Assembly (NCBI GenBank): GCA_018350325.1
Contig: JAEVLN010000003.1
Location: forward strand, 1,473,214 to 1,537,213
DNA length: 64,000 nucleotides
Direction: 5' to 3'
Origin: Globodera rostochiensis
Lineage: Eukaryota; Nematoda; Chromadorea; Rhabditida; Heteroderidae
Position numbers and translations under genes: made by a program
Notes under the pieces: generated by a model
The model's database searches: none
Told to the model about the DNA's origin: nothing
What the model saw: the letters and a program-made list of their open reading frames with translations, nothing else
Part shown: positions 48,127 through 59,562 of the stretch, in pieces
Numbering within the stretch: position 1 is the first letter of the stretch
Layout: every line of letters begins with the position of its first letter

Positions 48127-48539
48127 TTATCCGATAAAGTTGACAACCACCAGATGAAGAATGACATGGGCAAAGACGAAGTCGGCAAAAGCCCTTTCGG
48201 GGCTGATGTTGGGGAACTCGGCTTTGTTTTCCGGATTCACTTGGATGCGCAAGTTCGCTACAAATAATCGGACGTGAGGTTTATTAACGGAAAGATTGCC
48301 CCCCCCCCTCAACCAAACAATAAAATCAAACCGGCGAGGACAAAACAGGTAACGGTAGAGATGAATCCGGCGAGGAAGGCATTGAAAGGGAAAGTGCCGA
48401 CAAGGAGGCAATAGGCAAATTGGAACACGCCGGTGATGAGGATGTAGAACATGTAAGCATCAACAATTTTCAGCTTCTTTGGTGTGGTACGTTGATAATC
48501 GGTGTATAGTTTGCCGAGAGCATCAAAAACCTCCACCAT
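48127..48539 (-). CDS. dad-1: DAD1, oligosaccharyltransferase subunit
   Basis: Two exons, 48539-48332 and 48257-48127, joined in phase; 112 residues, the usual length. DAD1/Ost2 is a small three-helix membrane subunit of the ER oligosaccharyltransferase, required for N-glycosylation. The start [20 protein letters not shown], membrane segments ([38 protein letters not shown]), the conserved [14 protein letters not shown] and the C-terminal [20 protein letters not shown] agree over the full length with animal DAD1. Lies between the OTUD6 and ELMOD genes with 171 and 214 bp spacing. Confidence 0.96.
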
Positions 48540-48561
48540 TTTAACAACAAACGATAAATGT

Positions 48562-48563
48562 CT
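48562..48563 (-). promoter_or_regulatory. Candidate trans-splice acceptor of DAD1
   Basis: AATTTACAG on the minus strand, 22 bp upstream of the start codon, within the 171-bp interval after the OTUD6 stop. Confidence 0.5.
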
Positions 48564-48710
48564 GTAAATTTGTATAAATAACAGCAAAATCTGTGTTTCG
48601 AAGACTTGTTTTAGTCAAATAAATGGTTTTTTAAACCCATAAAATATTCAAAAGATGTGAAACAAGAAATAAAAACACGATTTATCCACTAGATGTCAAA
48701 AAAAATGAGT

Positions 48711-50033
48711 TCATTCTTTAATCGGTTTTGTGCTGTTATAGTGCTCCCCTAGAGTGTAGGCAGATTTGTGGTAGGTAACAACGAGAGGATGCTCTGGAAA
48801 ATTTCCCCCGAATTCGTTCGTTCGTCCGTCTGAATGGAGCACCTCAACGCGACGTTGTAAGGCTGCGCTAAGGGCACGGAGCTGAAAAGAAAGTTGTATT
48901 TGGTGGATTTTCCAACAAAATCTGTTAGCGTACTTCTGGTTCACCGCCCCAACTGCCACCGCTTGCACACATTCGGGACACTTTGGAGCAGTACACATCA
49001 AAGTCCGTAGTTTCATCAGCGTTTTCACCAACCAAAAAGGGAAGAAACTCCTCGCGGTGCCTTTGAATGTAATCGGCCGTCATCCGGCGTATTTCTGTTG
49101 CAGAAAACTTGATTGGGAGGGGAAGATGCTATTAGAAAATTTATTTACAAAATATAGGAGAAAAACCGACCTTTCCGAGACCAGAGATATTTGCCTGATG
49201 TGCCATTGCGTTGTACAAACAATCGCCGTCCGGCGGCACGTCGACCAACTCCAATGCCCTTCCCGTAAGGATCTGTCTGAACGCTTCAATTTCCAAATTT
49301 CCTTGACTGTTCGGAGCGTTTTTGGCATCTTCTGTCACCGCCTTGTTCCGCATATCGGCTTTTTCGGTTCGTTTTCTTTCCTTTTGGTGGAAGAATTACG
49401 TTGGAATAAAACCTCCTCAAGGGCATAATTACTTGCGGATAATGGATAAAGCCACAATCTCCACCTTTTTCAATTGCGTTTTTGTCAGTTTGACCTCCTT
49501 AAAAAAAGGCGTCATTTCAGCAGCTGGTATGCCCGTTGAATGATTGCACAATTGTCCGTTTTCTGCAGCCTTTCAATTAGAAATGTCAATAATGGTTCGG
49601 TTCGCCTACCATCAGCACTTTGTCCGGCTTCTTCTCTCTTCAACCCCTCCTTGTCCACAGTCATTGTCACAATACGTCCTTCGAACTCCTCCATTTCCTT
49701 CTCATGACGTCGTTTCATTTCGGCCTCCATTTGCTCACACTGTTGGCTGACATCCTTCTTCCGCTTTTTGTCATTCTTTGTCAGCCCATGCTTCAACGAT
49801 GTTAGCTTAGCTGAATTTAAACATTGAAACAACCTTTGTCCCGATTAGTTATCTTATTCACGCTCAACCCAATTTTAGTTCCGTTTATAGATGAAAAATA
49901 GTTTCCTCCTGTTCTGTAAAATGACTTAGCTCGCACTAAAAAAGAAACCTAGCAGTTCCTTCCTCTCTTTGCTCTGTTTTGACTTCAGTTCGTCCAATGT
50001 TCTCACGTCTGTGTTCATGTCAAGACCCATCAT
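48711..50033 (-). CDS. OTUD6-type OTU deubiquitinase
   Basis: Six exons in phase: 50033-49949, 49810-49610, 49562-49465, 49380-49167, 49094-48934 and 48881-48711; about 309 residues, as in animal OTUD6. This cysteine protease cleaves ubiquitin conjugates, and family members associate with translation factors. N-terminal coiled coil: VRTLDELKSKQSKERKELLA, LTKNDKKRKKDVSQQCEQME. OTU catalytic core: LELVDVPPDGDCLYNAMAHQ (catalytic Asp/Cys), RMTADYIQRHREEFLPFLVG, SGGSWGGEPELRALSAALQR, and the C-terminal SAYTLGEHYNS with the catalytic His. The conserved lysine-rich linker KLTKTQLKKERKRTEKADMR fixes the third junction. The exon 3 acceptor (CTGCAG) was chosen for phase. Confidence 0.9.
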
Positions 50034-50044
50034 TCGAATCAGCA

Positions 50045-50046
50045 CT
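50045..50046 (-). promoter_or_regulatory. Candidate trans-splice acceptor of OTUD6 gene
   Basis: TTTCTGTCAG on the minus strand ends 11 bp upstream of ATGATG, inside the 205-bp interval after the stop of the upstream gene. Confidence 0.55.
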
Positions 50047-50238
50047 GACAGAAATTCGCAACAAAAATCAAACCAAAAATCAGTATTGTATTTGGATGAA
50101 AGACTTACAAAAGTACATTTGCAAAAAGATCAACACAAAAAAAATTTATAAAAGATGAAAAAAAAATTCCTGAGTGAACCTACTAAGCGATAAATGGACA
50201 AAAACAATCATCATCTACCAGTGGTTATAAATAATTAT

Positions 50239-53200
50239 TTACACGTAAAAAACTCCATGTTCTCTATGCATAACATTGACCAGCAGTAAAGCGCGTTCAG
50301 CAACGGTTTTAACTGATTCGGGGGGCGCCGATTTAACTAACTCCGCCCAGTCAAGCAAATCGAAAAATTTCGAGCTTAAAAAAAATGATTTAAAAAGCGA
50401 TGAAAACCCATACTTTGACGGTTTCTGCACAAAATCTCGAAGGCATTTGTTAAGTTGCGCAAAATATCGTTTCCACCCGCCGACCTATTACTTATTTGAT
50501 TAATTTGTTGAACAATGCACGCTCTTCTACCTCTGGTATTGTAATGATGACGAATGTGGGAATTTGGACGAGTTTGTATTGTGGAACGACATCGTATTCG
50601 CCCTTGTCGCCAAATGGTTTTTTATAAAAAAGTTCCACTTCCACGGAAGAATGCTTTTTCTGTCGATTTGTCCCTTCTTCACGCCTGGTGACGACGCTTT
50701 TAATTTCATCCAATTTGGCTTCGAACCATTCAACGAGTTTACCAAGAAACTCTACGTAAACTTGTATTTGGTCACCCGTTGGATCGGCATAATAAAAAAG
50801 GAGGTCCAATCCAAGCAAAATGAACACCTAAAAAGAAAAAAGATCAAATCCGATTAAGCATGAGAGTTGTTGAAAACCTTCGAGAAGAAACAAACGCCAC
50901 CATTGCGAAAGTCTAACTTATTGTCTGCAAACCATTCGTCCAATGTTTCCAAAAACCATCTAAATTAAGCTGCCCACCAAATAATAATTTTCCATATGAT
51001 CTCACATTGGCATCCGCGGATAGTCAAGTTTCATCACGTCCATATTTCGGAAGATGTCACAGTCCAACGAAGACAACATCGAATCCGTTATGAGAACGCG
51101 AGAAACCAGCATCGGGGAAAGACTCGCATTTTCACTGCCAGAGATTTTTTTGGAGTAAAAAGAACGCTTCATGATGAAATAGAATTCATCGGTTATTCCT
51201 TTTTTTATCGTTGGCACCTTTCCCTTCAACGCCACCATAGGATTTGACCGCTAAAATTGAGTATTAAAAAGCTTTTAAAAACAATTCTTACAAGAACTGG
51301 TTTAATTGGAATATCACAGTTAGGGAGGATAATGCCATTCTTGTCGAGTTCGGATGAGTCGATTGAGAGATTGTCGAAGGAATGAGTCTATAATTTCGAA
51401 TATTTTAACAACAATGGGAAGGCGCAGACGATGTGGCACCGCCTTCCCAAACCAGACAAGTACCCCTTAGTCCCAATTTCCGTAAAAGCTTAAATAAACG
51501 CACAATAAAATTAGTCCGGTTTTGTCCTGTCCTCGATTTGGTTGATCTTTTTTGAATATACTCTCCAGAAGACCTTTTGTCAAAGTTAACATCATCGGAG
51601 AACCGAATGCATCGGGTCCGATTGTTTCGGTTTGCCTTTTTCATACAGGATTTCTTTACATTCGATCCAACTATAAATCGAATTTAAATCATCAAATCAA
51701 ATAAAAGAATTAATGGTTCTTGTGCGTTGAGGCAAACAAGTTTTTTTAAACAGAAAAAATACTTGCTAGGGGTTTCCGGGGTCGTAGAATCCGAATCTGA
51801 CCCCCGTTTCGACCAATTCCAAACCCCGAACCTGAATAATTTCCAGAATTTTTTTTCCCGATTTTTTTCATTAAGATCGTCGAAATGTCAATTAATTTTC
51901 AGTGGAATTTAGCAAAACACCGTTGAATTTATGCCACCAAACTGATCTTTCTTAATTCTGCACAATGCAAATCAAAATAATCGAATTCGGTCGAAATGGA
52001 AGTCAGATTTGGCTTCAACGACCCCTAAAACACTTTATCGACTTTAAAAAAAATTTTTTTTTTGTTTTTGTTGCCTCATACGGACAAGAACCGAATTAAT
52101 TTACATTGACTGTCGGCAACAAATGCAGGCTCAACATAAGAGGCATCAAAACTAAAATTGATGTTAGTAAACTAAACGGCAGGATAATACAATAAATGCC
52201 GGTAAAATGAGAATAAACGTTGCATAACATAATGGAAACATTTGCCATCATTTACCTGTCGTCATGTCCGACTCCACAAGTCGCACTTCGAATGACCGCC
52301 TTTTGCACATTAAGTGCTGATTGTATATCCTCCGAGTGTAATTGACGATTTCTGTTGTTGTTGTTATTCTGCCAGTTATTTAACTGTTTGGTTGTCGTCC
52401 GTTTCTTCCGTTGTTTCACAATTTCCTCGCTTCTTTCGATAAAAGCGTAATTTTCGTTTGTCTCAAATCTATTGTTTTCAAAGGCGGGATTTTTGTTGGA
52501 GATTTGGTTCCTATTCGACCCTCCGCCTAATGCCGTGACAAATCCAATGCGCGATGAGAATTCGTCACGAAGTTGCTGTCTTCGGTTAACTTCTGGCGTT
52601 GCTACTTCTTAAGAAAGAAAATGGAATTTGAATTAGACAACAACCAACCACCTTCAATGAAATGAGGGGAATGAAACTCGGATAATCCTGCAAAATCGGT
52701 GGACGGAGACAAAGTTTCGGCCGAAAACAGCGAAGTTTCACACGCAAAATGCCTCAAATATAGATCCTCCTCCTCCTGGAATAATAAAAACTTGAAACTG
52801 CATAAAGCGCTTTCCAACCTCATCTTCATTTTCTTGGCCAAAATGTGTTCTCTTCAAGCTTTTTTCGTGCCCACTCGTGTCCACTTCATCAACACGAAGC
52901 ATTCGATACTTTTTCTACAACATAAAATTGCTTTTCAGTGAAAAATTTTAACCAACCGCGCGAAGGGTGTCGCTAAGTTTTTGCGCTTGTCCATCAAGTG
53001 CCGCATACCTGGCAAAATCTAACAGATAACTCCTGCAGTTTAAAATCGTTTTCCAATCATTCCGTTGAAAATTCGATTCCAATTGATTTCTAATCCAGTC
53101 AGCATTGATGTCGTCGATCGCTGCAAAATATTCTTGTTTGAAATAAGAGTTTTATCATTGACCTTTTCTAGCTGCAGTGAAGACAATTTTCATGATGACC

Positions 53201-53391
53201 TCTTTGTGCTGTTGCAATGTACGAGCAATCCTCACGGTTAAAGGATGCTCGCTAATTAAGTCAATTTTATTCTTCACAATACAACGGATGTGCTCGGAGC
53301 TGTTAGATAAAGGTGCATTTGTAATTGTGTGCGCTTCATCTTCGATTTGATCTTCCTCGTCATCTTCATATATTGGAAGGTCCACATCCAT
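50239..53391 (-). CDS. Large protein of unknown function, first gene of the run
   Basis: Well supported exons: 53391-53163, 53120-52957, 52914-52819, 52775-52652, 52607-52256, then 51387-51292, 51250-51006, 50959-50878, 50827-50531, 50484-50414 and 50374-50239, each set internally in phase. The part between 52256 and 51387 is unresolved (one possible exon near 51.65 kb, EILYEKGKPKQSDPMHSVL). The N-terminus is acidic (MDVDLPIYEDDEEDQIEDEA), followed by helices (ADWIRNQLESNFQRNDWKTI), a Gln/Asn-rich basic stretch (KQRKKRTTTKQLNNWQNNNN), and a C-terminal helical half with LGLDLLFYYADPTGDQIQVY, VEFLGKLVEWFEAKLDEIKS and FFDLLDWAELVKSAPPESVK. No family, motif or membrane segment recognised. The exon pattern and conserved phase say it is a real gene. 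Confidence 0.72.
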
Positions 53392-53452
53392 TAATACCTC
53401 TTAAATACGCGTCGCTTAATTAGAATGAAACCAGGTAAAAACTTTTTGCGAA

Positions 53453-53803
53453 TGCTTAAGGCGCCGCCGAGAAAAATTTCGAATTTTTGACTCAATTTGT
53501 TAACAGATTTGCAACTAAATTTGCAGAAATGTGATGCTTTTTTGCCTTAAAAAAATTGAAAATGAGGTTTTTTAAGAAAATTCCCAATTATTTTAATGAA
53601 AAAGTTGAAGAACATTACGCCAAATATTTAAAATTAATAGAAATTTTCGATTTTATTAGGGAAATTCGCAAAAAGCCTCAAAAAAACCTCATCAAACTCC
53701 AAAAAGCCACAGAATGAGGCTAAACCTCATTTTAAAAATTTAGCCTCATTGGACTATCAAAAAGCCACAAAATGAGGCTAAAACTTCAGATCTGCGAGCC
53801 CTG
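53453..53803. mobile_element. Truncated copy of the CAGGGCTC hAT MITE
   Basis: Reverse-complement relative of 40702-41050, sharing gaggctaaacctcatttt, aaaaagccacaaaatgaggc and the intact terminus tctgcgagccctg ending at 53803. The other end fades at a ggcgccgccgagaaaa fragment near 53460, so the left terminus is missing and no target duplication can be read. Confidence 0.8.
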
Positions 53804-53933
53804 GTCATATCCGTGCCCCAGTTTAATCATATTCTTCTATTGTACACAAATCAGAACTCATTTGTCAGTTACATAACTAATTTGTAATTTTTTTTTTAGA
53901 AACCGTTTTATTTAAAAACATTCTTACATAAGC

Positions 53934-54826
53934 ATGGCCATGGCTGCAAGAGGCGGCCGAGGGGGGAAATTGCCCCCCGAGGTAAGAACATTTGCTAACT
54001 TCTTAGTATTAATGTTTGCCATTATCAGGTCAATCGTATTTTATTCATCAAAAATTTGCCATACAAAATTACAGCTGAAGAGATGTACGACATTTTTGGT
54101 AAATTTGGCGCAATACGGCAGATACGAATGTAAATTTTCATGTTTATTTGTGTATATAATTTTTTTTGAATTTTATTAAAGCGGAAACACGCCCGAAGCT
54201 CGTGGTACTGCATTTGTTGGTGAGTAGCTTGAATTTATGTTATATTTAACGATGTATGTTCATTTTTACAAAACCAGTAGATATCAGAGCGTTGCTAGTA
54301 AAATTTTCAAAGCGGGGTTAACGGTACTAGTAAAGTTCTTTCTTGACTAAACCCTCTAATAGAAATTATCTATTGATTCTGTTTTCTAGTTACAAATTAC
54401 AGACTAAAAAAAAAATCCGGTGACAGGGTTTTCGCGTTGCTATCAAATTTTGGGGGGAGGGACATACAAATTAATCGGTGGTAAACTCTGGCACCCGTGT
54501 TGCACTGGTAACAACCAATTTTAAGTGTACGAGGACGTTTTCGACGCTAAGAATGCTTGCGACCACCTCAGCGGTTTTAATGTGTCCAACCGATATTTGG
54601 TGGTCCTCTACTATCAAGCGACGAAGGTTTGCTTTAACCTTTTATTTTTCGAATGAATGGTAATCGCTAGGCATGGAAACGAATGGACACAGACAAAGCT
54701 CGAGTAAAGTTGGAGGAAGTGAAGGAGCGTTACGGATTGGGCGGAGACATTGAGAAGGAAAAGGAGAAGATGGGCATTTACACGCCCAAACACACCCCGG
54801 GAGTGAGCACACCGCGAAGGCACTGA
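53934..54826 (+). CDS. SF3B6: SF3B6 (SF3b p14) splicing factor
   Basis: Five exons in phase: 53934-53981, 54029-54129, 54182-54219, 54526-54626 and 54671-54826; 147 residues. This RRM protein of the U2 snRNP SF3b complex contacts the branch-point adenosine. After a Gly/Arg start the sequence follows the family closely: [92 protein letters not shown] motifs are ILFIKNL and RGTAFVVY. The C-terminus is longer than usual, ending [17 protein letters not shown], which resembles the TP-rich motifs of SF3b proteins. Intron 3 (306 bp) is the only long one. Confidence 0.96.
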
Positions 54827-55101
54827 CGATGGATGTGTTGGCTCATTGTCAGTCTCGACACTTTTTGGCACGGAGTCATCTTTTGGCTCTTTATTTTGGA
54901 ATTTGTGAATATAACCATATTTCTCCAAATCGTATCTCCGAGTTTTTACATTTGCCGTTCCTTTCTTCGTTGCTTCTTTTAATGAAAAGTTTTAAAAAGT
55001 AAGTCGAAATCAGTCTGCATCAGTTTTCTTACTTGAATAATGCGTATTTTTCTTTAAATCATGCAAATTGCCGATATTTTTGTGTTATATTGCATTTAAA
55101 G
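54827..55101 (+). other. Short intergenic gap SF3B6-ABI
   Basis: 275 bp between the SF3B6 stop and the ABI start on the same strand. A CATTTAAAG acceptor-like site abuts the ABI ATG. The pair could be co-transcribed. Confidence 0.35.
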
Positions 55102-58045
55102 ATGGATTGTGATCCGACATTTGGAAACGAACAACCAAATGTTATGCAACAAAGTCTTAGGGATTTGTTAGATTCGCATTTGCCGAGCCAAATCGGCCGG
55201 TTTGAGGAGAGCAGCGTACGCTTGGAGAGGGTGGCTGCTTTTTGCGAGGCAAATTACCTTCAGGTGGAGTGGGTATCGTTTTGTTCCCGCCGTTTTGTTC
55301 CCGCCATTTTGTTCCCGCCGTTTTGTTCCCGACCAGTTTGTTCCCGGCCGTTTTGTTCCCGGGTACGTTTTGTTCCCAAACATTTATTACATAAAAAGTG
55401 ATGTCAAACGAATCTGAAACTGCCACAAATAGGTAACCATTTATCTAAACACTCGAAAAACATGCCCGTAAGTTAAGAGTTGTTGATTAGCATAACAAAA
55501 ATAAGATTCATAAATTGAGAAACATTTCCGGGAGTAGATGAAAACAAAAAAAATTATGCTTCGGCTTCGGGATCCATAACATAACAACGAGAAATTCCCC
55601 GGAGCATTTCAACAATGTTCAGAGGGTCATATCGTTCGACCAGTCGGAGTATCTGCGCATCCGCCCTGCGAAATTTTTCAGTTTCTTTGGCGGCTCTTCT
55701 CCCATCACAAAACGGGCAAAATCGGCATCCCTTGACTTTTGTTCAGTTCTCAGCACATTGATAAAGTGCCAGATGGTTGGGTGTGTGCAAGAAAATGCAC
55801 GCTTGAGCCTCCGATGCGACGATTCAGCGTGGTTGTTTGTTTTGTCCCGGCCATCCAACGTCCTTGAATACAAGTTCCACAAATCGGGAAAGTATTTGTG
55901 GCAGTTTCAGATACGTTTGACATCACTTTTTATGTAATAAATGTTTGGGAACAAAACGGCGGGAACAAAACGTACCCGGGAACAAAACGGCCGGGAACAA
56001 ACTGGTCGGGAACAAAACGGCGGGAACAAAACGTCCCTTTCCCTTCAGGTGGGCCGCCCATTAATTAGTCTTTTCCACGGGTTTTGGTTTGAGTGGAAGA
56101 GAATCGGCAGTATTTTGTGTTGTGATAGTACTCGTCCTGGTGTTAGCTTGATGCTAAACATTTAAAAACATTTGCTGATAGATTTTGTTGCAGGGTCGTC
56201 ATCAATTTTTGGTCCCATTGAATTCCTTTCAGTGTCAAAATTTTTATTTTCACATTTTATTTAGTCAGCCAATAAAGCGGATTCTTTGGCAGAGACAAAG
56301 CGTTTTGCGCTGCAAAGTTTGGCGAGTTTCGCCTTTTTGGTGGGTGAAGTGTCGCGTTCACTTCTGTCTGCGTTGGAGTTGGAATCGGTGAATTTATCGG
56401 AGAAAACTTCCCAAATTCAGAATATCGACCAGGTAACACCACTCACAAAGATGCATTTCATAATCCACAAAATTTCAGTTGGTCGTTATTCAAAAGGAAA
56501 AAACGGCAAGGCGAGAAATTGGCAAATTAACTGCGAATAAGAATGTCATCCGTCTCAATAAAATTACTTACCCATCTTCGGAAGTGTGTAATTTCATTAT
56601 TTTATTTGCAAAATCTGTCGTTTAGGAACGCACGCCGCGTTATCAGAGAACGCCCATAGACTTTTCGGTCCTTGACGGAATTGGCCATGGGAGGCGAATA
56701 GTGCCGCCACCGGTCAGCGATTATGGGACAATTGGCGCCCATCGGCAGGGAACGTACGGCCAAATGCATCTCAATCGCACTGGTTCAATGGTCAGTGGTG
56801 GCGGCGGCGGTGCCATTGGAAGTTCAACTGTTGGTGGAACCCAACAGCAGCCGATTTATGACCATTACGCGCGAGGGAATTATGGCACAGTGAGTTGAAG
56901 GGTTTTGTTAAAGTTTAAAGTGGGTCGTAATTACCAATTAATTACTTCCATAAATGATTCAGCTCTCCCGGGGTTCTGTTCGCTCCCCCGTCACAGCCCT
57001 TCATGACCAATACCGCGTCCCACAGCCGATTCCCTCCACAGTTCCTCAACAACTTCCTGTCCATTATTCACAACATTTTCGTCCGCAATATCTCTCATTG
57101 AATGGAGACGAAATGGCTGAAAATGGGAGCCAATCCAACGGCCGTTATCAACAAAATCATCACGGCAACAACAACGGACAGAACCTTGCTGGACAATTGC
57201 AGCACTACGAGACGATGATCAGCAGAATGACAACGGCACAACACCAGACTCAAAATCAGATGGACAATGAGGCAAATAATGACGGAGATTAGGCATAGGT
57301 TCTTCTTTTCAGTATCAACAACAAAACGCTTGCACCAACTCTGGAGGACGGATGAACAATTCTGCCGACTTTTCAGGTGCATCCTCAGCAATCAGTATAC
57401 CTTTACGAAAACATCACTCCAAAGCATTTAGCATTGTGCGAAAACCTAAACTTTTCTCAAAATGAAAACTTAAGCATTGGCAATTTTAACCTTGGGCAGC
57501 GGGGGAGTGAGTGAAGGAGGAGGAGGGGGGGGGGGAATTTCAACATCCTCCACAACTCCGAAGTGCCATTTTTGGAGGGGCACTTCCCAGGGAAAGAAAT
57601 ATAAAAACCTGATGCAACCGTTTTGTTTTGATTGTTCTGTCTTCCCTCTTCAGATGACGGTCTCCCCCTGCCGCCGCCACTTCTTCTGGCCAACACGACG
57701 GGAACGGACCACCACCAGAGCCGATTTAATCAAGACGATGGGTTCCCCCCGCCACCGCCACTAAACCCTGCAGGGACAAACTTCGTCGGAGAGTTGCCGA
57801 ATTGGATTCCATTGCATTACATAGAAAAAGGTTTGTTCGTCCGTTTCTTTTCTTTAATTTCAAAATGAGTTCCTTTCACAGCTGTTGTGTTGTATGATTA
57901 CGATTCACGAAATTCGGACGAACTCCATTTGTACCAAGGGGCGTTGGTTTATGTGCTGCGGAAGAACGAAGACGGATGGTTTGAGGGAGTGATGGACGGC
58001 ATCACGGGGCTTTTCCCCGGGAACTACGTTCAGCCGATCCAGTGA
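55102..58045 (+). CDS. abi-1: Abl interactor (ABI), WAVE complex subunit
   Basis: Eight exons, all in phase: 55102-55263, 56265-56432, 56479-56583, 56626-56889, 56963-57271, 57313-57376, 57654-57830 and 57882-58045; 470 residues. ABI links Abl kinases and Rac signalling to WAVE/Arp2/3 actin assembly. N-terminal WAVE-binding helices: LRDLLDSHLPSQIGRFEESS, RLERVAAFCEANYLQ, FALQSLASFAFLVGEVSRSL. The homeobox-homology-like core is VVIQKEKTARREIGKLTANK and PRYQRTPIDFSVLDGIGHG. Then Ser/Gly/Gln-rich and Pro-rich linkers (DDGLPLPPPLLL; DDGFPPPPPLNP) and a C-terminal SH3 (AVVLYDYDSRNSDELHLYQG, EDGWFEGVMDGITGLFPGNY). The intron after GACAATGAG uses a GC donor; reading on would stop at TAG within seven codons. 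Intron 1 holds a MULE-like element. Confidence 0.93.
55268..56041. mobile_element. MULE-like DNA element with transposase remnant in abi-1 intron 1
   Basis: 774 bp between two copies of an 11-bp direct repeat CCTTCAGGTGG (55257-55267 and 56042-56052). Both ends carry inverted arrays of gttttgttcccgcc words: left cgttttgttcccgccgtttt, right aaaacggcgggaacaaaacg. On the minus strand 55882-55619 encodes NNHAESSHRRLKRAFSCTHP then TIWHFINVLRTEQKSRDADF, the C-terminal pattern of nematode MULE-type transposases. No start, zinc finger or catalytic domain remains. Confidence 0.83.
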
Positions 58046-59560
58046 ACAAAATCAACAATATCCATACATTTTGTTAATATTGGCTGTGTGTGTGTACATA
58101 ATAGCACCAAATGTGTTATTACTACTGACTAATTAATGCATTTAGTTGGATTAATTTATATAAACTTTCCCGGATTTGTTTTCTTATACACATTTGGTTA
58201 ATGTGATGATGTTTTTTGCCTTGGTTTCTTTGTATTTGGTTTCCGAAGGCCATTCATATTTCCGAAAACGGAAGAACAAATAATTTAATGTAAAAATAAA
58301 TAATTTCTTCTTGGAAATTCTTCCTTTACATAATTTCCTTTGTGAGGATAAATTAATTTGCGGTCGATTCCCATTTCTCCCCCCTCCCTTTCTTCTGAAC
58401 GCAAAAAACAAAGCCCCCGGCGAAAACATCGAATTCCGTTCATTCAATCGCTCCTTTTGCATTGCTTTGCTTCCGGCACTTTTGCCTTTCCGTCCATTTA
58501 TGCCTAATGTCAGAAACATTCTTTCAACCGAAAGATAAAAAGAATAAATGGGAAGCGGAGAACCGTAAAATCCCAATCCCCAATATGTAACAATTTGCAC
58601 CCGCCGCCACCTTTCTTTCTCAATTTCCGGAAAAATTGTCGTTGACTTGGGACCACATTTTTTTCGTCAAGGCATTTCCGGAGCAAATGCTTCTCAAACG
58701 AAGAGAGGTGAGAAGAGTGTCGGGCAATGTTGAAATGTGAAATGGAGTGTATAGGGGGAGAGGTCAATCGCCCACGGGGATGGAAAGGACTCAGAAGAGT
58801 TTGCTGGCAATTGCTACTCTTCACAAAGCTGCAAATCTCCGGCACGAAGTGTGCGCTCCGTTTCCTTGGATTTTGCAGCTTTTTAGTTTTAGACTTACTA
58901 ATTTTTAATTTGTTCAAAAAGGTAAAGACAAAGAGAATCCAATAATAGCTCAAAGAAAAATGCGCCAATAGCCAATAATTAGTGGAAGAAAGCGGCAAAA
59001 AGGAGGGGAGGGGAGGGGAGGGGAGGGGGGGGGGGCCGTCACAAAGAAAGAGGGGGAGGGGTGACCAAAGTTTCTCGCAATAATATCCAAAACCTCTGTT
59101 GCTGCAAACACTCTAACAAATAAGAAGCTTTTTGCCGATAATCTTTGATTCAATACCAAAATAAGTCGAGTCCCAGTGGCAATGGCACCTGTTCCTACGT
59201 CTAATTAGGTGCTTATTCTTGGGGGACGAGAAAGGAAACGGTGACAGCAAATAGTGAAACAATTGTAGCAGAAGAATCCTTCCCACCACCAGCAGAAGTT
59301 TTTCACAGAGTTGCAGGGCGTTTTAATTTATCCTTTCCTCGTTAAATCCCCCCCCCCCAACGTCTCTCTCTCTCTGACCCCGGAAGAACTCGGCAAAATT
59401 TGTTCCATTCTCTCTCCCCCCCCCCCCCCCCGGTGTCCATTCTTCTCCAATCCGTCCGTCCCATTGGGCCGCCGCCTTCTATTTTCGGCATTCAACACAA
59501 ATGCAGCTGCCCGCTTCCCCGCTGGCAAAATGTTTGTTTGACACTTCCGCCGGCGTCCTC
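58046..59560. other. Intergenic region downstream of ABI
   Basis: AT-rich to 58.9 kb, then gaggggaggggaggggaggg at about 59003, C runs at 59348 and 59418. No supported gene. Confidence 0.5.
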
Positions 59561-59562
59561 CC

